A program made the translations under genes and the position numbers. Of a stretch of 64,000 bases of DNA, positions 56,769-64,000 are shown in pieces. This DNA comes from Engraulis encrasicolus. Its lineage: Eukaryota > Chordata > Actinopteri > Clupeiformes > Engraulidae. Where the stretch lies: the NCBI RefSeq assembly GCF_034702125.1, contig NC_085867.1, positions 49,055,898 to 49,119,897 of the forward strand. The letters run 5' to 3'. The notes under the pieces were generated by a model. It made no database searches. It worked only from the letters and a program-made list of their open reading frames with translations, and had not been told where the DNA came from. Every line of letters begins with the position of its first letter. The stretch's first letter is position 1.

Positions 56769-57172
56769 AGTCTCACTCGAATCACAGAATACTGTTAAAC
56801 CTGTAGACAGCTGCTTGGCTTTGACACTCTTTACTTTCACACGGTCTCCTGACCAGATCAGATTTGTTTTTTAATCATGTTATCACCACACAAGTTCTCG
56901 AATATGCACATTGAAGTGGAAGAATAGTTCTAGATTCACCTTAACCAAGTAGTTTCCCCTCCTAACTGTATTGGTAAGCACTTTATAATATATAAACATT
57001 TACTAAGCACTGGGGTGAAACTAAATGCAAATGGTGAGCCGTAGTGTGGCGATATCTTTTGGGGATCATGGAATCATTAGATTGGATGTCCTGAGTCCTG
57101 ACCTGGGGGGTGTATATAGGGGTGCAAGTCATTTCTCCACACTTGTGCCCTGTCCTCTGCCCTACCTGACTT

Positions 57173-57368
57173 GGTGAAAATCAGTTTTATATGGGACATT
57201 CATTTAACATTCAGATACAACAAACATGATGTATCTGGAAAAGAAATTAGGCCTTCTGGCACACGAGAAAATCGGTCTGTCTTAAACTTGGCTTCACAGA
57301 TTGCTTTTCATAGATCACATTTGTAATTTGAATGTTAAATGAATGTCCCATGTCAAACTGACTTCACC
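57173..57368. repeat. inverted repeat, 43-bp arms
   Basis: gggacattcatttaacattc in the left arm (from 57173) and its inverse in the right arm (to 57368), each extended by ggtgaa-tcagttt. Confidence 0.85.
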
Positions 57369-57861
57369 AACATCAGCAATGAGGACTGAGGAAAGGACAC
57401 GAGTCTGGATAAAGACTTGAACAATAGGTGTCTAGAGTATTACTCCAATGGCCGATGTCATTGATGTGGGTGGCAGCCCTATAGCCAATCCTCATTTATG
57501 AAGGACATGGCTGAAGTTGATGAAACTCAAACACATTCATTCATTATAGGACTTCAACTGTCTGTGTTTTTATTTTGTCATCACGTCATTGTGACTTTTC
57601 CCAATAAATACAAAAATAAAGGGTTGCTTTGTGTATTTCTTGAATAAAAAAAGGGAAACATTTGTATTTTAAAGATCTGTTTTTAATTCATGAAGCTTTA
57701 GCTCGTCGTGATTAAATGAAACTTAATTCGTCTCAAGTACAAAAATTTGCCAAAACAAAAAGTAAGTGAATGCACGGTAAGGTAAGAGGGGAATGGACAT
57801 TAAAAAACACGTATTCCACATTGCACAGAGTTGAGTACCAGCAGCCGTCTCCAGGTGGCAT

Positions 57862-57924
57862 CTATTGTCCCGGGGCAGAGAGGCTCTTGTTCATGAACTG
57901 CCTCTTCACAAAACAGACCCACCA
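57862..57924 (-). CDS. arpc3: arpc3 last exon
   Basis: After gtgttgcag: [20 protein letters not shown] then stop at 57862-57864. Human has WWTC; the V is a local change. Confidence 0.96.
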   Translation of the reverse strand, partial: WWVCFVKRQFMNKSLSAPGQ

Positions 57925-60900
57925 CTGCAACACAACAAGCAACTCATTAGTTTCAGTAGTAATACTGTTAACTCGTTTCAAGAACATGTAAACCACATTG
58001 TACACACAGTTACACTGGCAGAAAGTTAGTAGCTAACAAAAGCACGTCCGTAACACTTCTCCGCTCTCCAATGTCCCTAACCATGGGTGGGGAATCTATG
58101 GTTCGGGGGAAGGTTTATTTATATACAATGTTTCGAACAGTGGTGTAGTCTACCTTTTTATAGTGGGTATACTGTATATTTGAGCATTTTTGAAGTGGGT
58201 ATACTGTATATATTTGTGCTATTCAAAACAATGGATCAATCAATTTTAAGTGGGTATACTGAAATCCCTGAAATTTAGAAGTGGGTATACTCCGTATACC
58301 CGCGTTCTACGTAGACTACACCACTGGTTTCGACCCAACATGGTCTTCAGCAGTCATGCCTGATGATGATGAAGACCCTGTTGGGTTGAAACGTTGTATG
58401 ACCTGAATAAATCTTCAAAGCAGAGCTCGAGTGCGGACTTCTCTTTCTACCGAACCTTCATATTCCCATTCAACATGAAGCCATTAGATCTGCGTGGGTA
58501 GAAGATTATAGATCACCCATTCCTCCTTGAAAAGAGAGCAAGTAGCACTCACTGTACTGTAATTCCACAAGAGGATGATGCTTTGCGGAGACTTCCCATG
58601 GGACAGTAGCAGGGGTGGAACTTATTTTTTTTCCCCACCAGTCACTGTGGCAGGTAGATTAAAATCTACCAGTCACTAGCTATTTTTACCACTCAAAGTG
58701 ACTGGTAGGTTGAAAAATGTACCCGTCAGCCCTGAAATTAACCCGTCCTTGGCGGGTGGATGGGTGCTTATTTCCAACCCTGGACAGTAGTCAAAAAATA
58801 TATCAATAAACGGCATGATGAAGGACAGGGAGTGAAAGTCAAAGGGAGTGCTGGTGAGGAGCTTTATTCAGAACCTATAAATAAGCTCGATTGTGATGGT
58901 GCATTGCTGTGCAGCGTGCATGCGCACTTTGCCATTTCAATGCATTCTGGTTAGAATTTTCTACCCAGAGTGCATCATGATTTTGCATTGTGCATGCGTA
59001 CTGCTCGGTCAGCACAGCTCTGCTTCATCACAAATGAGCCCACTTGTTTTGAGTAGGTGCAGGATCGGGATAAGGAGTCATCCTACAGGAGTGAGACAGG
59101 ATGGGATTCATATTTGGTACTCATCAAGCAGGGGATTGGAAAGGGAACAAGGGATGGGTTTTTTCCGGGATTGGGATGAGACAGGAGTGAAAATACTCGT
59201 CATTCTCTAATAGTGCGTTCAGGCCGACCAGACGGAGCCGGTGCCCGCACCAGTTACGTTCGGCACTAAAGTGTTTATCTGCGAACCGCCCGTGTTCATA
59301 CTGGGCTCTGAACTTTTTCCGCACGTGACTGTGTTACCCGGATGAATCTGCTGATGGCCACGCTGTCGTGACGGTTCGCAGAGAAAAACCTAGTATTTTG
59401 CGGTTCGCATTGCGAACCAACTTTCTAGTTCGCGAACGCTAAAATCTGTGGCGTGAACACAACGGCCGGTTCGCAATTAGGTGCGGGAACGGGCACCGGC
59501 GCGGATCTCAGTCGGCCTGAATGCGCTATAAGTGTCACTCACCTTGCTGGGTTTGTCTGTCTGGGGGTCGAAGACGCGGTCACACAGCCTCAGGCCTGTC
59601 TCCTGTCGGATCTGCTGCAGGTATAACCTCATGGTCTCTGCAGACAGCACACCAGATAAAAACCTTAACAGTCAATAACGCAGCAACCCCTTTTGTAATC
59701 TAGCTACGTCTATACAAGCACAACTGATATATCGTTCCTTTGCCAACTCTAGTCACGTTTTCATTTAAGGCTCATCAAATCTCAGATTCCAGTGCACTTC
59801 ATTTCCAATCAACAAACTGAGGAGCTTGCCAATTCAGCGTGGGCCCACACTTGCACTTACACTTGCATTTGGGCATACTTTTAAATTGAGCCTATGACAT
59901 CTTGTGCACTGGATGCGGATCAACTTGGCCCAAGCCTAGGAGTTCAGGGGTGCATGTCTCGAAACCATACTGTAGTTGGGTCATTCCATGTCAATTCACA
60001 CGCCTTCCCCACATGACCCTCTCCGATTTACCCGATATCTCACATATAGGTACCTTTTGATGTCAATTGAAAGAATACCAAGTATTAGCACCCTACGTCT
60101 AACGGTTGTGGAGATGAAGCCCTCCAAAGTTGGGGTGCCATGCCCACTTTTCAAGCCTGTGAATTGCATACAAAATTTACAAGCAGATTTTGACACCTCT
60201 GGTTTTAGTTTGAAGGAAGATACAGGCCTAAAAATCACCATGGCCCCTCAATATGACACTGTCTACCAGATGATGTACTTACAAATGGCATGCCTTGATT
60301 ATTTTTGGCTATATTAAGCCTTAAAAACTGAATTAGTGAAACGCGTGTTGAAGAGTCTTGCCACTTTGGGGTTCCAGATCTTGGAAACTATGTATGCTTT
60401 GGGAGTTATAATTGATTTTCCTTCATATTTGGGAACTGTACAGTGTATTCCAAAAAAAGTAGGGCACTCAGCCTTTTAATGATCGAATAGGAGGGACTCA
60501 AAAACAGCTTTTGGACAAAATGACCTTACGGTACCCTCTACTTCAGGCCTCAAATTAACCATGTGGGCACTTGATGACTGGAACGCCATTTTAACCCCAT
60601 GTACAGTAGCACTGTATCAAACATTCAAGCTTGGAAAAATTTTGTTTTTCAAAGTTCTTCATATTAATCTTGGCCTTCAAAGTATATGTTTTTGTCTATG
60701 TCTTATCACAGTGTCTGGTTTGTCTGCTGCCATCTGCTGGTCAAAAAACGCAACAACAGTGTAATGTAAGAAAACAAAAGGGGTTGTAAAGTCTTGCCCA
60801 TAATTTACCAATAAAGTAGCCGAGAAATCTAGACGCCCCTAGGGGTTAAGCTCGCTAGGCTACCAGTAAAGCACTTTAATTCTACAGTATATTGCTATAA

Positions 60901-63300
60901 ATTAATTATGATTTTAACGAGCATTATGCAGAATGCTCAATCATGATTACATTTCTACCAGGACACCCCCATCCCCATGTCTGGTAGAAATGTAGTGCAG
61001 GGTGAGGCCATCTTGGGACTGGCATCATGATTGAGCATTAATCAGTCACACTTAGGAAATGTTTTAAACTAGAAATATTCATCATGCTTGTTAAAATCAT
61101 AACTATATAGCAATATGCTGTATAATAATTACAGTGCTTTATTGGTTAATTATGGGCAAGATTTTCCAGCCCCTTTTGTTTTCTCACATTACGCTGTTGT
61201 TACTTTTTTAGACCAGCAGATGGCAGTAGACAAAACAGACACTGTGATACGATATAGAGAAAAACACATATACTTTGAAGGCCAAGATTAATATGAAGAA
61301 CTTTGAAAAACAACATTTTTCCAAGCTTGAATGTTTGATACAGTGCTACTGTACATGGGGTTAAAATGGCGTTCCAGTCATCAAGTGCCCACATGGTTAA
61401 TTTGAGGCCTGAAGTAGAGGGTACCGTAAGGTCATTTTGTCCCAAAGCTGTTTTTGAGTCCCTCCTATTTTATCTTTTAAAGTCTGAGCGCCCTACTTTT
61501 TTTGGAATACACTGTACAGTTCCCAAATATGATGGAAAATCAATTATAACTCCCAAAAGCATGCATAGTTTCCAAGATCTGGAACCCCAAAGTGGCAAGA
61601 CTCTTCAACACGCGTTTCACTAATTCAGTTTTTAAGGCTTAATATAGCCAAAAATAATCAAGGCATGCCATTTGTAAGTACATCATCTGGTAGACAGTGT
61701 CATATTGAGGGGCCATGGTGATTTTTAGGCCTGTATCTTCCTTCAAACTAAAACCAGAGGTGTCAAAATCTGCTTGTAAATTTTGTATGCAATTCAAAGG
61801 CTTGAAAAGTGGGCATGGCACCCCAACTTTGGAGGGCTTCATCTCCGCAACCGTTGGACGTAGGGTGCTAATACTTGGTATTCTTTCAATTGACATCAAA
61901 AGGTACCTGTATGTGAGATATCGGGTTAATCGGAGAGGGTCACCTGGGGAGATTCTAGGGAATCATGTGAATTGACATGGAATGACCCACTTGCTACATT
62001 AGCTACTTTGCTGTTTGCCATGCAATTTCCCATTGGCAACTACAAAAGTCGCTAACTGGCCAACAACTATGCGTCTGAGAAACGCACCCCAGTTTTGTTT
62101 TGTTTTTTGAAAGGGATCTTGGCAATACCTTCTTCCTGTTTGTTGGCGGGCTTGGCATACATGGCGTTGAGGGGGAAGCCTGGCTCTCCAGGGATAGGGA
62201 AGTTAGTAATTCCAAGCGTGTACATCTCCTTCTCTCCTTGGCCCCGCGAGCTGCACTGTAAAGCACACAGGACAGAACGGTGTTTATTCTCACTTTAGTT
62301 GAAGTTTTAAAGTAGGCATGCTCCTCAAACACAGGAAAGTAGTACTTGTAGACGCTGTCTTTTGGTCCGTGACTGCATGTCCAAAAAGCATTCATATGGA
62401 GTAGAAAATACTAGGGCTGTGTCTCAAATCACGCACTTGTGCACTTCGGGCACTGTTATTTCAGTGCCTAGGGCGCTCACGCTGAAAATTTCAGTTGAGC
62501 CAGTGCATTGAAAGTGCCAGGATGATCCCCTAACAATGGCGGAAAAATGCAGTGGTTGAATGATGGACGCTGCACGCACTAAACGGCAGCCATGTTGACA
62601 ATGACATGAAGGAAATGTGGCATTCAGTTCAGTAGAATAGTTTGGTCAACAGTCTCCAAATTCTGTGAGTAATGTTGATGGGACACCAACCTTTTCATGC
62701 CAGCCAAAGTATTGTATGTGTGATTGTTGTCTTTCGGGGTGAAGGACATGGAAATACAAGCACCAGACGCTGTGCATTGTAAACAGTAGCCAACTCATAT
62801 TTTGGCGAGCTAATGCCATGCTCAGCCGTCACTTCCAGCGAGGGCACAGTGCCTAGTGCTCAAATTATTGCACGACACTATGTACTAAAGACCTCAGTGC
62901 ACTGTGTGCACTATGCACTGACTGTCAGTGCACTGACAAAAGTGTGTCATTTGAGACATAGCCTGGGTTTGACTTGGAAAGTGGTGGGGACATTCATTTT
63001 GGCAAATTGTACGAGTTAGCCATTTTTGCATTATAATTAAGAGGTGGGGACAAGTTAGGTTCAACGCAAAAGTGGTATGGACATGTCCCCACCATCCACA
63101 CCTTCAAGTAAAGTTACACCCTTAAAAAAAGAGTAAGCATGTGTGTGCAGTCTTTTCTACTGTATTGTTCTCTCTCTGAAAGTCCTACAATTGTACAGAA
63201 AGAGGATGTTCACAATTTAAAATATACATACCTTCTGCAGTTTCTTCAGGCATTCTGATATGTAGAGGGTGATGTAGATCAATGTCCTGTCAGCCTCGTT
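57862..63300 (-). CDS. arpc3: Arp2/3 complex subunit 3 (ARPC3, p21), 3' four exons
   Basis: ARPC3 is a structural subunit of the Arp2/3 complex, which nucleates branched actin filaments in the cytoplasm. Exons: 63232-63300 (69 nt), 62129-62255 (127), 59543-59637 (95), 57862-57924 (63 with stop), all AG/GT and in phase. They encode 117 residues, exactly matching human residues 62-178. Seen: [54 protein letters not shown] and [17 protein letters not shown]. The first exons lie beyond the right edge. The gene is convergent with ube2g1. Introns contain a giant palindrome (59978-61987) and several MITEs. Confidence 0.97.
58138..58326. mobile_element. hAT MITE ('cagtggtgt' family), copy 2
   Basis: Ends cagtggtgtagtctac and gtagactacaccactg, with flanks gtttcgaa / gtttcgac. 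It has inserted into another inverted-repeat unit (tacaatgtttcga ... aaacgttgta). Confidence 0.9.
58327..58400 (+). ncRNA. possible hammerhead-ribozyme-like relic
   Basis: Reads cctgatgatgatgaagaccc + tgttgggttgaaacgttgta. CTGATGA, a short ACCC/GGGT stem, GAAAC and a closing strand pairing with tacaatgttt (58123-58132) resemble a hammerhead core of the type known from Penelope-like elements. The core appears expanded by extra GAT, so it is at best degenerate. Confidence 0.25.
58610..58782. mobile_element. hAT MITE, 173 bp
   Basis: Ends caggggtggaactta and tttccaaccctg, with exact duplications gacagtag (58602-58609, 58783-58790). Confidence 0.9.
59211..59528. mobile_element. MITE with 'tagtgcgttcaggccga' ends
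   Basis: Inverted ends tagtgcgttcaggccgac and gtcggcctgaatgcgcta, with taa on both sides. It begins only 12 bp from the donor of arpc3 exon 59543-59637. Confidence 0.85.
59543..59637 (-). CDS. arpc3: arpc3 penultimate exon
   Basis: 95 nt, tgtctgcag|AGACCATG to CCCAGCAAG|gtgagtg. Encodes (E)[31 protein letters not shown]. Confidence 0.96.
59948..62096. mobile_element. 'gtttctcgaaa' family MITE, copy 4, split by the palindrome
   Basis: The left piece ggggtgcatgtctcgaaacc (59948-59977) and right piece 61988-62096 (ctacattagctactttgct ... gagaaacgcacccca) together make one family member. The palindrome sits between them. Confidence 0.65.
59978..61987. mobile_element. giant palindrome / foldback element in arpc3 intron
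   Basis: Starts gggtcattccatgtcaattc and ends with its inverse. Almost the whole of 59978-60950 is repeated inverted in 61005-61987 with few differences; the centre is short (about 60960-61000). The left arm has an extra block of about 50 bp (60829-60880). No transposase; both arms carry the same roughly 86-codon open frame (near 60058-60317 and its inverse at 61639-61899). Confidence 0.93.
62129..62255 (-). CDS. arpc3: arpc3 exon with NFPIPGEP segment
   Basis: 127 nt after gctttacag. Encodes [42 protein letters not shown]; donor G|gtattgcc. The CSSRGQ stretch replaces human CNSKSQ. Confidence 0.96.
62411..62962. mobile_element. hAT-like element with 'gggctgtgtctcaaat' end
   Basis: Left tagggctgtgtctcaaatca and right tcatttgagacatagcc are inverse. 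No clear target duplication. Interior of gtgcact/agtgcac words. Confidence 0.65.
62963..63125. repeat. dispersed repeat fragment
   Basis: Shares gggtttgac-tggaaag-gtgggg, tttttgcattata and gtggtatggacatgtcccc with 17515-17590 and 18345-18400. Confidence 0.5.
63232..63300 (-). CDS. arpc3: arpc3 exon NEADRTL...KLQK
   Basis: 69 nt, 23 codons, ttgtctacag to AAG|gtatgta, phase 0 both sides. Confidence 0.96.
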
Positions 63301-63580
63301 CTGTAGACAAACAAACAATATCCAATAACACTCGTTAGAAGTTGCCTTTTTAACTCACAAATTGAAACAATTTATAAGGGGGCTCCATCTATCTCAACCC
63401 AAGGGGATCCAGGATGTGCATGTGGTTTTCAAAGAAGGGGCCGCGGCAGGTTGACTGAATAACAAACGTAACCCAAATCATCCAAAAATATAACAATATT
63501 CTCAACAGCATTATGATAATATATTACATTCTATGAATATTACTATTACTAATATTATATCCTAGGGGTACTACTGTCAC

Positions 63581-63900
63581 GATTCCCTGATTGACGCTCC
63601 CAACCCAGGACGCTCCCCTTTCATCTCGCTCCCACTAGCCAGACTATCGGTACCACCGCCATATGACGGAGCTAGTTATGTTGTTGATGTTAGTTTTTTT
63701 GTTTCTAACTTTAACCCTAACCTTAACCCTAAACCTAAACCTAACCCTAAACCTAAACCTAACCCTAAATTGCTTGTATGTGGCAGTGTATGATAATACG
63801 TGAAATATAATCGGGTGGGACTACACGTCCGGGAGTGATAGAAACACCTGGGACTACACGTCCGGGAGCGATCTCAGTTGGGAGTGTCCATCCCCCACCG
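63581..63900. mobile_element. element with telomere-like core, no. 3
   Basis: Flanked by an exact 10-bp duplication ctactgtcac (63571-63580, 63901-63910). Imperfect inverted ends (gacgctcccaacc / gttgggagtgtcc; gcggacgtgtagtccc words on the right). The core 63710-63768 is CCCTAA/CCTAAA/CCTTAA repeats. The 10-bp duplication suggests a Mutator-like mechanism. Confidence 0.8.
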
Positions 63901-64000
63901 CTACTGTCACATAGACCTAGACTATGTTTGTGAAAGGGGATGTGCAGTGAAAAAGTGTGGCACGAGTTGACCCTTGTGAGGGGGCTTTGGCTGGAAGATA

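Larger units (their letters stand above)
52955..57610 (+). other. ube2g1: ube2g1 3' flank, probable UTR, full of repeats
   Basis: The end of the transcript is not resolved. AATAAA signals on the plus strand occur near 57602 and 57615, and a possible UTR acceptor (tctacttccag) at about 55254. A 28-bp word (52966-52993) is repeated exactly at 54084-54111. Confidence 0.35.

Noticed and set aside
60058..60317. 86-codon frame preserved in both arms of the palindrome as a gene
   Set aside because: The arms are copies of each other, so shared openness is expected; no recognisable domain.

Overview
The window looks like a piece of a ray-finned (teleost) fish chromosome. It has intron-rich vertebrate genes, a fish-type TRIM/B30.2 immune gene, a Tc1-like transposon, many short hAT-type elements with clean 8-bp target duplications, tRNA-derived SINEs, and a very high load of (GT)n, (GA)n and (CTGT)n microsatellites. 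The species cannot be fixed from the sequence alone.

Layout. (1) 1-25.4 kb, minus strand: 5' part of a PP2A B55 regulatory subunit gene (ppp2r2a-like). Four coding exons were found (25285-25291, 21785-21862, 10755-10852, 5542-5707), giving codons 1-116; the WD40 remainder lies beyond the left edge. Its introns are crowded with microsatellites and nested MITEs. (2) 25.6-37.9 kb: no complete host gene. There are hAT MITEs, a LINE-2 3' end, an orphan B30.2 C-terminal fragment, and a Tc1 element with an intact 337-aa transposase nested inside a hAT-like element. (3) 37.9-41.4 kb, minus strand: a six-exon TRIM E3 ligase gene (RING, two B-boxes, coiled coil, PRY-SPRY). It is intact except for one extra A in exon 2, and an ISRE sits in its proximal promoter. 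(4) 41.5-49.5 kb: a 1.5-kb hAT element, a short LTR retrotransposon with a gag-type zinc knuckle, and nested palindromic elements carrying telomere-like repeats. (5) 49.9-53.0 kb, plus strand: complete ube2g1 (five coding exons, 169 aa), with a decayed second copy of its catalytic exon just upstream of the real one. (6) 57.9-63.3 kb, minus strand: the 3' four exons of arpc3 (117 residues); the rest lies beyond the right edge. One arpc3 intron holds a roughly 2-kb, almost complete palindrome.

The genes are unrelated housekeeping genes (PP2A phosphatase targeting, ERAD/K48 ubiquitin conjugation, Arp2/3 actin nucleation) plus one probable interferon-responsive TRIM. They do not form a functional cluster. 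ube2g1 and arpc3 are convergent; the TRIM gene and ube2g1 are divergent. The most unusual material is in the non-coding part: microsatellites that directly form or abut splice sites, the ube2g1 pseudo-exon whose catalytic Cys codon reads TGA, the arpc3 intronic palindrome, and three separate inverted-repeat elements carrying TTAGGG-like arrays.
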